Shown: piece after piece, positions 16,942-26,426 of the stretch
How positions within the stretch are numbered: the first letter of the stretch is position 1
How the letters are laid out: the number at the start of each line of letters is the position of its first letter
Source of the DNA: Oceanicoccus sp. KOV_DT_Chl
GTDB taxonomy: Bacteria; Pseudomonadota; Gammaproteobacteria; Pseudomonadales; Dasaniaceae
Direction of reading: 5' to 3'
DNA length: 64,000 nt
Assembly: GCF_900120175.1 (NCBI RefSeq)
Contig: NZ_FQLF01000007.1
Location: forward strand, 124,001-188,000
The notes under the pieces: model-generated
The model's input: only the letters and a program-made list of their open reading frames with translations
Told to the model about the DNA's origin: nothing
Database searches by the model: none
Translations under genes and position numbers: made by a program

Positions 16942-17027
16942 GGCGATTCCTTTATCCGAACGTAGGCCCCTAAATTACCCCTAAATCACCACAGATGTAA
17001 ATACACAATCGACGTAAAAATCACCTG

Positions 17028-18905
17028 TTATTTCAACAGATCGGCATAGGGCGACGGCGCGTCAAGATCAATAGCGCCAAGATAGCCTGGCACCTTTATT
17101 TTACTGGCAGTAAATTCAATATTCTCACTACTCATGACATTGTGGTCAAATTTATAGATGGGTAATGCCTCACCTTTTACCGCCAAGTCATCATAGGTGG
17201 CTGCCCTGTCTTTAGTCGTTTCATTTAACTGGAAGTACTGCTTCATAGTGGCGGCGCCGTGCTTATTGGCCAACATTTTATTCACAATATGCGGTGCAAT
17301 AACCGTCGCCGAAGCGTTGTTACCACCAAAGCCTTTGGAGTTTAGAATTGCCGCGTCCATACCTTCCCGCCCCACTTCCACGTGGGCGCTACTGAAGGCC
17401 AGATTACTGTCATACACATCAGCCGCAATATGATCAATCGTCGCAATACCGGGAATAATGCCATCGGCCCAGGTGCCCAATGTCGCCATTAATTGATCCC
17501 CTGCCGAAACCCCCAAAGAGTGCCCTACATAAGCCTTAACTGCTGCCACCGGCCATTTTTCAATCCCAAAGATTTTGGCCATTTCATTTAATATGTGAGA
17601 TTCGCTGACCCGGTTTTGCGGGGTGCTGGTACCGTGCGCATGCATATAGCTGCGCTGCCGCAAAGACGCTTCACCCAACAATGCACGCACTGATGCAGCG
17701 GCCTTCGCTATGGTCAGATAGTTACCCACTCCCGGCGAAGAGATCGATTTTTTATGGCCATCTGCATTTACAAATACATCGGTTACCGCACCATAAACAG
17801 TGGCCCCTAACTCCACCGCTAAGGCGTCATCCATCAACACAATGTACTGGGACGATTCAGCAATAGTAAAACCGCAGTTATCACTAAATGGACGCGCCGC
17901 GCGACGAAAATCTGCTTGCGTTAAACCTTTACCCGCATCCAGCGCCAGCAAGGCCTGATCAGTTGCCAGTGCACCCATCGCAGCATAGCCATCCATCACA
18001 TCCGATAATACTGGCGCCTCGCTATTACCCACGACGACGACTCTCGCCACACCGGTTTTAATATCGTTTACCGCCTGTCGCAGATTATATAAAAATGAGG
18101 CACAGGCACCGACGTAAGTACCAGTATTACCCATACTGCCCAGGACATAAGCATTGATAAAATCTGCTGACATTTCTGCCAAGCCAAAAGGACAGTGTTT
18201 GGACGTCGTGCGCTTGTCGTTATAGCGCGCACCTAACATACCCCCATGGCCATCAGCATCGAGCTGCCCCATCGCGCTACCGGCATAGACACTCACCTGA
18301 TCAGGGGCTACATGCTGGCACACGACCTCCCATGGCACCCCCATAGACTGCACGGCGTCTGAGGCGCCGTACACTGCCATTTGCAAGCCCCGCGGATGAC
18401 TGCGCGCCGGGTACAACGCGCCAGGGTCGAACCCGGTTGGTAGCTGCCCCGCAGCCTGCACACTGGCAGTACGGGTTGTGGGCATCATAAATTCCAGGTC
18501 GCCAGTCACATCGACCCGGGCTGTGTTATTGGCTAAAGCCGTTACTGTCCAATTAGGAGGAATAATCTCAGGTAAATTGCGCGCTTTAGTCACGAAACTG
18601 GCGGTCTGGTCACCCACTGCTGTCGCGGAAATACGCTTGTTCATCCTGACTTTATCGGTTTCAAACCAATCTGCCTCAATGCGACGGATTAAAGTGTGAT
18701 CGAGCATAAACTGTCGCTGATCGGCGCTAATCGCACCATTTATCCGCATTTTCATTACACTGGCGAGACTCGCAAAAGTGCGATCCGCTTGTTGTTGATT
18801 GAGCGCATCGATTATCAAGCGGCGGTAACCATGATGAAAAGAACTTCTGCCGGCACCGTTAATGCCGCCAAAACCAGTAATTACGGGGATATGAGCCATC
18901 TGCAT
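17028..18905 (-). CDS. fabY: Beta-ketoacyl-ACP synthase FabY (fatty acid initiation)
   Basis: 625 residues, the unusual length of Pseudomonas FabY (about 634), and the N-terminus IPVITGFGGINGAGRSSFHHG is that family's hallmark. The thiolase-fold active site is intact: Cys268 in YVGACAS, His424 in MHAHGTSTPQNR and His462 in YVGHSLGVS. In Pseudomonas aeruginosa FabY condenses acetyl-CoA with malonyl-ACP and replaces FabH as the starter enzyme of fatty acid synthesis. It is a single gene, divergent from the GlxA-type regulator. Confidence 0.9.
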   Translation of the reverse strand: MQMAHIPVITGFGGINGAGRSSFHHGYRRLIIDALNQQQADRTFASLASVMKMRINGAISADQRQFMLDHTLIRRIEADWFETDKVRMNKRISATAVGDQTASFVTKARNLPEIIPPNWTVTALANNTARVDVTGDLEFMMPTTRTASVQAAGQLPTGFDPGALYPARSHPRGLQMAVYGASDAVQSMGVPWEVVCQHVAPDQVSVYAGSAMGQLDADGHGGMLGARYNDKRTTSKHCPFGLAEMSADFINAYVLGSMGNTGTYVGACASFLYNLRQAVNDIKTGVARVVVVGNSEAPVLSDVMDGYAAMGALATDQALLALDAGKGLTQADFRRAARPFSDNCGFTIAESSQYIVLMDDALAVELGATVYGAVTDVFVNADGHKKSISSPGVGNYLTIAKAAASVRALLGEASLRQRSYMHAHGTSTPQNRVSESHILNEMAKIFGIEKWPVAAVKAYVGHSLGVSAGDQLMATLGTWADGIIPGIATIDHIAADVYDSNLAFSSAHVEVGREGMDAAILNSKGFGGNNASATVIAPHIVNKMLANKHGAATMKQYFQLNETTKDRAATYDDLAVKGEALPIYKFDHNVMSSENIEFTASKIKVPGYLGAIDLDAPSPYADLLK

Positions 18906-19023
18906 TCCATTTTAATAAATCGTATGGATGCCATTCTACGCGTAATCCAATAGCACAAATAAAATGATATAGACATATAATGTAAATATTGAGCCAAACG
19001 TTTATTTAAGGGTCACACTCAAC

Positions 19024-20012
19024 ATGCTCCAGCACATCACTTTGCTTGCACTCCCTCCTCACTCGCCAGCAGCATCAGCTTGCCCTTGGAAATTCTCAAT
19101 GCTGCCAATGAGGTCGCCCGCAGTAAGGATCGCCGCCTGCCCAAACTCAACATTCAAATTGTCAGCGAGACATTGGGCAGCGTGATTACCGCTGGTGGCC
19201 TGTCCATAAACGCCAACGCCACCCCGGCAATGATCGAACAAACCGATTTATTAATTCTACCGTCACTGTGGCGCAACCCGATGACCACTCTCAAACAATA
19301 CCCGCAATTACTGCCATGGCTGTCGAGACTGGCAATACAACAAAGTATTATCTGTGCGGTGGGTACCAGCAGTTATTTTTTAGCCGCAGCCGGTTTACTG
19401 GAGCAAAAAGCAGCAACAACCCACTGGTATTACTGCGACCATTTTGCTAAACGCTACCCCACAGTGAAATTAAAACGCCAACATCTGATTACCCAAGCCG
19501 ACAATCTTTATTGTGCCGGCAGCGTTAACTCTATCGCGGATTTAATGGTGCATCTAATTGAACGGTTTTATGGCCACAGTATTGCCAGACAAGTGGAAGG
19601 CCAATTTTCTCCTGAAATCCGTAAACCGTTTGCCGACCACGCGTACGCGCTGCCAGAAAGCAGTCCACATCAGGATGAAACTATTATCGAGGCACAGGAA
19701 TGGCTGCGTAAAAACTTTCAGCAAACCGTTAAATTTGAACAACTTGCACAACGGCTAAATATCAGCAGCCGCAGCCTCAACCGGCGCTTCAAACAAGCAC
19801 TGGGCATCACCGCTAATGAGTATTTACACAAGTACCGCATCGACAATGCCAAAGAATTATTGCGTACCAGCAATATTACTATTAGTGAAGTCGCAGCCCA
19901 GTCGGGTTTTCAGGACGGCAGTTATTTTTGCGCACGCTTTAAACAAGCAATGGGACAAACACCACTGGCCTACCGCAAAGCGGTACGGGGAAAATTGTTT
20001 AAACTGATATAA
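19024..20012 (+). pseudogene. GlxA-type AraC-family regulator with DJ-1/PfpI domain, frame interrupted
   Basis: The family runs MxxITLLALP...SLPLEILNAANEV. Here MLQHITLLALPPHS begins at the ATG at 19024, while LPLEILNAANEV and everything downstream lie in another frame that becomes usable only from 19080. One base added between about 19055 and 19078 joins them to about 329 residues, the normal length. The N-terminal two-thirds is a DJ-1/PfpI-like ligand domain (GTSSYFLAAAGLL nucleophile-elbow region). The C-terminal ~100 residues are an AraC double helix-turn-helix (FEQLAQRLNISSRSLNRRFKQ and ISEVAAQSGFQDGSYFCARFK). The break is probably a sequence error. Confidence 0.82.
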
Positions 20013-20036
20013 AAAAGCCGCTGACAAGCGGCTGGG
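20013..20036 (-). terminator. Rho-independent terminator of the enoyl-CoA hydratase gene
   Basis: On the minus strand AGCCGCT-TGTC-AGCGGCT is followed by TTTTTA (20016-20033 stem, 20011-20016 tract). It lies 27 bases after the stop of the gene at 20060-20824 and would end the catabolic block that reads toward lower coordinates. Confidence 0.75.
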
Positions 20037-20059
20037 AATTATAATTTATCGGATCTTCA

Positions 20060-20824
20060 CTATGAATTCAGTTTTTTAAAATCCGGCGTTCTTTTTTCAA
20101 TAAAAGCCATCACTGCTTCAATATTTTCCGGTGAGCCCGCCTGTTTTTCCATACCCGCAGCCTCTATGGCAAATGCTGCATCAATACCCGCTTTATGTGC
20201 TTGCTTAAGCGTTTTTTTAGTTTCACGCAATGCATTGACCGGCCACTGCGCAATCTCTTCGGCTTTGGCCATCGCATTAAAAAGCAGCTCATCATCAGCA
20301 AAAACGCCATTAACCATGCCAAGCTGCTCCGCTTTTTCTGCATCAATCCATTCTGCAGTATAAAATAATTCCGCCGCTTTACGTGAGCCGATAGCTGCCT
20401 GTAACACATAGCTACTGGCAAACTCAGGCACTAATCCCAAGTTCACAAATGGTAAGCGCATGCGCAAGCTCTCACCCACATATAGCACATCAGCATGAAA
20501 TAACATGGTGGCACCACCACCCACCGCAATGCCAGTGGCCGCGGCAACCAAAGGCTTATCAAAAGCCGCTATCATTCGCGCGCATTTATCAAAGGGATGA
20601 TCACCACCGGCAGCAGAAAAATCATTCAAGTCGACACCGGATGAAAAATTATCACCAGCCCCGGTTATCACCACGACATTAATATCATCATTCGTTTGCG
20701 CATCACTGAATGCCTGATAGAGTTCCTCCCACAGGGCAATATTTAATGCATTCTTTTTTTCCGGACGATTTAAGGTTAATAATAAAATCCCGTCTTTTTC
20801 AGCTTGCAGCAGTACATCACTCAT
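20060..20824 (-). CDS. Enoyl-CoA hydratase/isomerase family protein
   Basis: 254 residues of the crotonase fold, with the N-terminal LLTLNRPEKKNALN, the oxyanion-hole segments NFSSGVDLNDF and ATGIAVGGGATMLFHAD, and a helical C-terminus. Of the two usual hydratase glutamates, the second position reads NLGLVPEFASSY, keeping PE. This suggests a hydratase or delta3-delta2 isomerase acting in beta-oxidation. It is last in a same-strand block with nitroreductase, racemase and LLM oxidoreductase genes, and a terminator follows. Confidence 0.87.
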   Translation of the reverse strand: MSDVLLQAEKDGILLLTLNRPEKKNALNIALWEELYQAFSDAQTNDDINVVVITGAGDNFSSGVDLNDFSAAGGDHPFDKCARMIAAFDKPLVAAATGIAVGGGATMLFHADVLYVGESLRMRLPFVNLGLVPEFASSYVLQAAIGSRKAAELFYTAEWIDAEKAEQLGMVNGVFADDELLFNAMAKAEEIAQWPVNALRETKKTLKQAHKAGIDAAFAIEAAGMEKQAGSPENIEAVMAFIEKRTPDFKKLNS

Positions 20825-20862
20825 ATCTTCACCCGATTATTCTGTTAACGATTGGTTTCACT

Positions 20863-21540
20863 TTATTGAACAAAGTGCACTACCGTATCTAGATCTGCGC
20901 GCCCGACGCGACATTTGTTAGCTGCATGCCCGATATCTTCATAACCAAATGAAATACCGAATAACAATTTATTCTCTGGCGCAACACCAGCGATTTCACG
21001 GATCGCATCAGCATTAAAACTCAATGCTGTTTGCGGACAACTGGCCAAGCCATGGGCTGTCATACTCAGCATTAGGTTTTGCGCATACATACCCAAGTCC
21101 GCAGCTTCTCGAATACCAAAGGGCTCAGGCAAAAACAAAAAGGCCACATGAGGAGCGCCAAAGAAATTAAAGTTTTGAATAAACGCGTCATTGCGCCGCG
21201 CTTTATCTTCACGGGCAATTCCCATAGCGCTGTATAGCTGCATCGCAGCGTCATACTGACGTTCTTTATAAACCCCTTCATATTTACCCTGGTAATCAAA
21301 GTCCATACTAAAATCACCGCTAGCGATGGAGTCGGTTAATGTTTGCGACGCTTTATCTCTGGCCTCACCACTTAATACATACACTTGCCAAGGTTGCGTA
21401 TTGCAATTAGAAGGCGCGTGTTGGGCCAAACTAAATACTTTATCAAGTAAATCCTGTGGTACTGCGTCCTGTTTAAAACCACGCGTAGATCGTCGGCTCT
21501 CGACAATTTGCGTAAAAATCTGTACTGCTGTTTCTGACAT
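20863..21540 (-). CDS. Nitroreductase family FMN oxidoreductase
   Basis: 225 residues from the ATG at 21540, chosen because AGGAAAC lies 6 bases upstream (the frame extends 10 codons further). It has the flavin-binding N-terminal SRRSTRGF, the HAPSNCNTQPWQVYVLSGEARD segment and the C-terminal FGISFGYED block. It is a different subfamily from the ydjA gene at 10301. In catabolic blocks such enzymes reduce quinones, nitro groups or enone-type intermediates. The substrate is unassigned. Confidence 0.87.
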   Translation of the reverse strand: MSETAVQIFTQIVESRRSTRGFKQDAVPQDLLDKVFSLAQHAPSNCNTQPWQVYVLSGEARDKASQTLTDSIASGDFSMDFDYQGKYEGVYKERQYDAAMQLYSAMGIAREDKARRNDAFIQNFNFFGAPHVAFLFLPEPFGIREAADLGMYAQNLMLSMTAHGLASCPQTALSFNADAIREIAGVAPENKLLFGISFGYEDIGHAANKCRVGRADLDTVVHFVQ

Positions 21541-21644
21541 TATTGTTTCCTGCTTGATCGTGTAGACCACTATTTCCGAACGAATTACTGACGACTCACC
21601 GCACTCTAAGCTGTGCTAACTAACAACTAAAGACGCGTGTAAAA

Positions 21645-22793
21645 CTACTCAGCTTGCGCCACTGCCCCTGCTGCGACCAGGGCTTCAACATCAAGGCCCA
21701 ATGCCGCCAATATCGCCGTAGTATCATTACCAACAGCGACTGGCGCTCCCTGGATAGCAGCGGGCGTACCACTAAAGCGGGGTGCAGGTGCTGATTGCAA
21801 CACACCTCCCACTTCAACAAAGTTTTTTCTAGCCACGTTATGCGGATGCTGAGTTGCCTCTGGTACGGTTAATACCGGCCCGTAACAAACATCAGTACCT
21901 TCCAACAGCGCATCCCACTCCGCGCGGGTTTTGGTTTTAAACATGGCGGCGACTTTGGATTTATTTGCCTTCCAGGTGGTTTTATCAAATTGCGCCATAA
22001 AATCACCGGGGTCCAAATCAATACCCGTTAGCTCGATGAGCAAGCGATAAAATTGTGGTTCAATGGAACCAATTGAAATATACAAGCCATCCGCAGTCTC
22101 ATAGGTATCATAATAATGTGCGCCACCATCGGTCATATTATTCTGACGCTGATAATCCCACATGCCCATGGAATGAAAACCATGGATAAAACTCATTAAT
22201 GAAATTGTGCCATCAGTTATAGCAGTATCAATCACCTGCCCTTTACCACCATTTTTAATATGGATGTAAGCAGCCAGCACACCCATCACTAAATACATGG
22301 AACCGCCGCCGAAATCGCCCAATAAATTAAGGGGCGGAATAGGACCACCGTCCTCGCGACCGATGGTATCCAAGGCGCCAGTAATGGCGATGTAATTTAT
22401 ATCATGGCCCGCCGCCTGCGATAACGGACCATCCTGCCCCCAACCGGTCATGCGACCATAGACCAGCTTGTCATTGCGGGCATGACAAACCTCTGGACCT
22501 AAACCCAATTTTTCCATGACGCCTGGGCGAAAACCTTCAATTAATATATCTGCAGTCTCAATTAATTTGAGCACTGCCGCCACCCCTTCCGGTTTTTTCA
22601 AATCAACGGCAACCGATTTACGGCCGCGGTTCATTACATCCGCAGGGCTTGCACCCATGACATTACCACCGCTGGCGCGATCAACCCGGATCACTTCTGC
22701 GCCCATATCAGACAACAACATACAAGCAAAAGGGCCTGGACCAATACCCGCCATCTCAACTACACGTACACCTGCCAATGGACCTGAAGACAT
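21645..22793 (-). CDS. Alpha-methylacyl-CoA racemase / CaiB-BaiF family CoA transferase
   Basis: 382 residues from the ATG at 22793 (GGAG 8 bases upstream; a second ATG lies 3 codons earlier). The sequence carries the racemase signature TGWGQDGPLSQAAGHDINYIA, in which GHD supplies the His/Asp acid-base pair known from the Mycobacterium MCR enzyme, and NLLGDFGGGSMY with the second catalytic Asp. This favours 2-methylacyl-CoA racemisation over CoA transfer. Racemases of this type prepare branched side chains (for example of sterols and bile acids) for beta-oxidation. Confidence 0.87.
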   Translation of the reverse strand: MSSGPLAGVRVVEMAGIGPGPFACMLLSDMGAEVIRVDRASGGNVMGASPADVMNRGRKSVAVDLKKPEGVAAVLKLIETADILIEGFRPGVMEKLGLGPEVCHARNDKLVYGRMTGWGQDGPLSQAAGHDINYIAITGALDTIGREDGGPIPPLNLLGDFGGGSMYLVMGVLAAYIHIKNGGKGQVIDTAITDGTISLMSFIHGFHSMGMWDYQRQNNMTDGGAHYYDTYETADGLYISIGSIEPQFYRLLIELTGIDLDPGDFMAQFDKTTWKANKSKVAAMFKTKTRAEWDALLEGTDVCYGPVLTVPEATQHPHNVARKNFVEVGGVLQSAPAPRFSGTPAAIQGAPVAVGNDTTAILAALGLDVEALVAAGAVAQAE

Positions 22794-22875
22794 AATGAAC
22801 ACTCCGTTTAAAACTGATTAAATTTCTATTGGTAGCAAAATATCCCCGCTTATACGCAGAGAAGAGATACCGCTA

Positions 22876-23895
22876 TTATCGCCCCGCACACACTTTTAAA
22901 TCACTAATGATTTGCGGCCAAACACCGGGACTTGATGCATAGGGCGCATAAATACTCAGCCGGTCGGTAAACTCACCGTATTTCGCATACACTTTTGCCG
23001 CCACATCTTTAGGCTCCGCACAAACTGCAAAATGATTAAGGAAATCGTCGTCTATCAAATCGGCCAGTTCATCCCAGCGTCCCTGCTTGGTCATTTTATT
23101 TAATTCCAGCTGCAAGTCACCATAACCCACCGCTTCCATTGGCGGCCGATAAGCTGGTGTTGAACCATAAAATGCCAACAAACCACGCATAGCGGCGTCG
23201 GCAGCTTTGTATTCTTCTTCAGTCGCACCGGTCACAATCATTGATGCCACCTGAATAATAAAATCATCTTCGCTGCGCCCGGCTTTCGCTAAACCCTTAC
23301 GCACCGCGGGTAATTGCTCGTCCAACACAAATGGCAACGTATTAAACGGATGGACGATTAATCCATCTGCCACTTCACCAGCCACCTGAGTCATTAGCGG
23401 TCCCATCGCGCCCAATAGTATTGGCGGCTTACCATAAGGGTTAGGTCCGGCGTTAAACATCGGCGTCATCAAGGTATGGGTAAAAAACTCACCGCGAAAA
23501 TTTAGCTCAGCGCCATCCTGCCAACAATCAAAAAACGCTTTTACTGCCAAAATATATTCGCGCATTCGAGCGGCAGGACGATCAAAAGGCACACCAAACC
23601 GCTTTTCATTGTGAGCTTTAATCTGTGGGCCAATACCCAAAATAAATTTACCTTTGGAAAATTTTTGCAAATCCCAGGCCTGATAAGCGATGTGGGAAGG
23701 ATTGCGCGGCAACGCCACCGCAATACCCGTAGCAATCCCCAAATCCGGACAGTGCTCGGAGGCAATAACCAATGGCAGGAAGGGATCGGTGTTGCCTTCC
23801 AATGAATAAATGCCGTCATAGCCGTCAGCTTGTAAGCGCTTGGCTTCAACCGCAGCGTTATCCAAAGTCGCGTAAAAAGGACCGTCTATTTGCAT
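22876..23895 (-). CDS. LLM class (F420-dependent-type) oxidoreductase
   Basis: 339 residues from the ATG at 23895 (the frame extends 15 codons further upstream). It is a luciferase-like TIM barrel: SLEGNTDPFLPLVIASEH, GIAVALPRNPSHIAYQAWDLQ, the KFILGIGPQIKAHNEKRFGVPFDRP region and PPILLGAMGPLMTQVAGEVADG. It resembles the F420-dependent LLM subfamily common in actinobacteria. F420 use in a gammaproteobacterium is not assured, and FMN is possible. It is first in the catabolic block, divergent from the TetR gene. Confidence 0.82.
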   Translation of the reverse strand: MQIDGPFYATLDNAAVEAKRLQADGYDGIYSLEGNTDPFLPLVIASEHCPDLGIATGIAVALPRNPSHIAYQAWDLQKFSKGKFILGIGPQIKAHNEKRFGVPFDRPAARMREYILAVKAFFDCWQDGAELNFRGEFFTHTLMTPMFNAGPNPYGKPPILLGAMGPLMTQVAGEVADGLIVHPFNTLPFVLDEQLPAVRKGLAKAGRSEDDFIIQVASMIVTGATEEEYKAADAAMRGLLAFYGSTPAYRPPMEAVGYGDLQLELNKMTKQGRWDELADLIDDDFLNHFAVCAEPKDVAAKVYAKYGEFTDRLSIYAPYASSPGVWPQIISDLKVCAGR

Positions 23896-24012
23896 ACTTA
23901 ACTCTCTTATCAGTGTTGAACAGCCGTTAGTTAGAACCATCGATATGATTCACTCACGTCGACGCAGAACCAATAATTATGGTGGCCCTATCTTTTAACT
24001 ATGCGATCGTAT

Positions 24013-24023
24013 TGTCAATGACA
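24013..24023. promoter_or_regulatory. Candidate operator of the divergent TetR regulator
   Basis: TGTCA-A-TGACA, a short perfect inverted repeat, lies in the gap between the LLM oxidoreductase and tetR genes; TGACA recurs at 24041. The position fits autoregulation and control of the catabolic block. The arms are only 5 bases, so this is weaker than the operator at 36292. Confidence 0.35.
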
Positions 24024-24039
24024 TAAAATTTCCGTATAA

Positions 24040-24744
24040 ATGACAATTCAGGTCTATCAGCAACCCAGCCTCCCGATTCACAATAACAGCAGCCAAACCC
24101 TAGATATGCACAATGCCAGCCGCGAGCAACAAAAACTGCTTACCCAGAATAAAATTTTGGCTGCAGCCATTGCTGTGTTTGCCGAAACTGGCTTTGATGC
24201 CGCGTCATTAGGTGCAATAGCCAAACTTAGCGGGGTTAAAAAGGCACTGGTTCAATACCATTTTGAGACCAAAGAGAAGCTATGGCAGGCCGCTATCGAT
24301 CAATTATGGGGACAATTACGCGAGACACTGCCGGTCTATATTGATCAAGCCGACACCACAGCTTATGGCACCGAACAATCCATGCGGCTGATATTTAAAC
24401 AAATTATCCGTTTTGCCAAAGATCACCCAGCCTGGGTCGGCATTATGTTTCGTGAAGCCTCAACCCCGGGACCACGATTGGAATGGATGGTAGAAAAATA
24501 TCTACACAAAGATTTTAATGATGGCACGCGTTTTATCGAATTTGCCCAGCAGCAGGGATTATTACCGCAGGCATCGGCATTGCACCTATTACATATTATC
24601 TCGGGTGCACTCACTTATGCATTATTCGTTGCGCCGTTAACTGAAAAAGTAACCGGTGTTGATATGACCACCGAGCAATCGCTGGATACGTTAGTCGATA
24701 CTCTGATGCTGTTATTGCACAACCAACAAATAGCTATAAATTAA
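24040..24744 (+). CDS. TetR/AcrR family transcriptional regulator
   Basis: 234 residues. The N-terminal TetR helix-turn-helix (about 30-75) reads KILAAAIAVFAETGFDAASLGAIAKLSGVKKALVQYHF, with the family YHFxTKEKL continuation. The C-terminal ligand domain is not classifiable. The start at 24040 leaves a 23-residue tail, so the ATG for MHNASREQQ (24109) is also possible. It is divergent from the LLM oxidoreductase and probably controls that block. Confidence 0.87.
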   Translation: MTIQVYQQPSLPIHNNSSQTLDMHNASREQQKLLTQNKILAAAIAVFAETGFDAASLGAIAKLSGVKKALVQYHFETKEKLWQAAIDQLWGQLRETLPVYIDQADTTAYGTEQSMRLIFKQIIRFAKDHPAWVGIMFREASTPGPRLEWMVEKYLHKDFNDGTRFIEFAQQQGLLPQASALHLLHIISGALTYALFVAPLTEKVTGVDMTTEQSLDTLVDTLMLLLHNQQIAIN

Positions 24745-24755
24745 TAGCTAAGCAC

Positions 24756-25550
24756 TTAGGGTACTAAAAAATCTCTCACCAACTGATTAAATTCGTTAGG
24801 CTTTTCCACATGTAGATAGTGACTAGCTTGAGCGACTATTTTCAACTCGGCATGTGGAAACAATTGCAGCATAGTAGGAAGGTGCTTGTCCTGAATGTAT
24901 GCCGAAAGCTCGCCCTTGATAAATAAAGTGGGGCCAGAAAACGGCTGGTCTGATTCGTTACCGAGACACAACTGAGGATAACAAGCCTGCACTGCGTCAA
25001 TATTCAACCGCCATGCAAATTGACCTTGCTCATTGCGATACAAACTCTTGAGGAGAAAAAGACGCACCATTTCTTCTTCAATATAGTGACTTAAGATTTC
25101 CTCAGCTTGCCGTCGCGACGTGAGTGAAGCTAGATCAACAGCCTGTAAACCGGCAAATACGTCACTATGGCCACCACCCGGATATGTCACTGGAGCAATA
25201 TCTGCCACAATCAACCGATTGACCAATGCTGGATAATTTAAAGCGAGCTGCATCGCCACTTTACCACCCAGAGAATGGCCCAGGATCGCAGTTGAAGTGA
25301 TATCGTGCTGCTGCAAAAAGAATGCAACATCCATCGCCATCGCCGCCAATGACATTTCATCTGATTGCGCCGAGCGCCCGTGATTACGTAAATCCAGCTT
25401 GTAGACAGTAAAATTATCCTGCAGAGCCCTGCCCACCCCGGACAAGTTATCCCCCATACCGAACAAACCGTGTAACAAAACCAGCGTTGGTGAGGGCTTT
25501 TGCTCGCCACTATTGATCACTGTGCCATGTAGCTGCAAACCTGAACTCAA
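24756..25550 (-). CDS. Alpha/beta-hydrolase, YbfF-like esterase
   Basis: 264 residues with the fold's landmarks: oxyanion-loop HGLFGMGDNL, DLRNHGRS, nucleophile Ser in GHSLGGKVAM, a late acidic residue, and His in ASHYLHVEKP. The combination matches the E. coli YbfF acyl-CoA/ester hydrolase group. The start is a TTG with AGGA 6 bases upstream; no ATG fits better. It is convergent with tetR (11-base gap). Confidence 0.83.
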   Translation of the reverse strand: MSSGLQLHGTVINSGEQKPSPTLVLLHGLFGMGDNLSGVGRALQDNFTVYKLDLRNHGRSAQSDEMSLAAMAMDVAFFLQQHDITSTAILGHSLGGKVAMQLALNYPALVNRLIVADIAPVTYPGGGHSDVFAGLQAVDLASLTSRRQAEEILSHYIEEEMVRLFLLKSLYRNEQGQFAWRLNIDAVQACYPQLCLGNESDQPFSGPTLFIKGELSAYIQDKHLPTMLQLFPHAELKIVAQASHYLHVEKPNEFNQLVRDFLVP

Positions 25551-25637
25551 AATCTTTCCTCTATATCAATCTGGTAGCTTCAAATTCACTGCTACGGTTG
25601 TTAGAATCTTCGAACTTTAAAACGAAGGATAAAATCT

Positions 25638-26416
25638 GTGCGTATTATACTGGTTGCCGCTGCGAGTCTCACCCTTATTCTATTAGCTGCCTGTAGCAGC
25701 TCTGGCGGTTACAACCCCACCGTCTTTGCTTTTGAATACGACCAGCCCAGCAGCACCGATAAACCCTATAAAAAGTCATATTGGCGCCAGTCAGTCTGGG
25801 CGCCCCACCACCATCACACCTGGTAAAAGGTGATCGCAAAGTTAAAGGAATGGTAAAAGACTATTTAAAAAGTAACGGCTATAAAATTTTACCTAACTAC
25901 CATTTTGAAAACGCCTGGCAGCAAGCAAGCCGGACCTACGGTGATGTTTACGACCCCAGTACCGGTAAAATTAATGTCAATGCCTGGCGCGGCGCCATGA
26001 TTACTACCGGTGAGTTACTCCGCGAGCAAACCGATGCCGACATTATCATCTTTGCCGATGTGATTGAGCACGATGTGCAACACAGCGGCAGCATGCAGCA
26101 TTATGCCCGCTGGTATGGCGTCACCCGCAAACCGGCCCTGCAAGGAGCTGGCAGCGGTGTCCCTATCGGGTTTGATTGGACCCAGCAAATTAAAGGGGCG
26201 TCAATAATGGTGACGATTTACGATGTCAATCTTAAGCGTATTTTTACCAGCCGTGGTGGTATTGACACACTGCAGGCAGTAGATATGAAAAGTGCCAATC
26301 CCAGTTTTATTCGGCGTAAAAACTTATTAAAGTCTGATAACAATATAGAAGAAGGAATCGAGATAGCATTCCATCCTTTCATTCCGATGAAAAACTACCC
26401 TGGCAACAAAGACTAA
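25638..26416 (+). pseudogene. Conserved lipoprotein of unknown function, frame interrupted
   Basis: The signal peptide and lipobox are in the first frame (GTG start at 25638; LLAAC with Cys19), which runs off into a HHHHTW end at 25826. The body of the protein (APVSLGAPPPSHLVKGDRK onward to 26416) is in another frame. Restoring one G at 25783-25784 (GG to GGG) reads KKSYWAPVSLGAPPP and gives a 259-residue lipoprotein, so a homopolymer error is likely. The mature domain has a DLIIFADVIEHD-like stretch. I do not recognise the family. Confidence 0.75.
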
Positions 26417-26426
26417 ACTAAATAGC

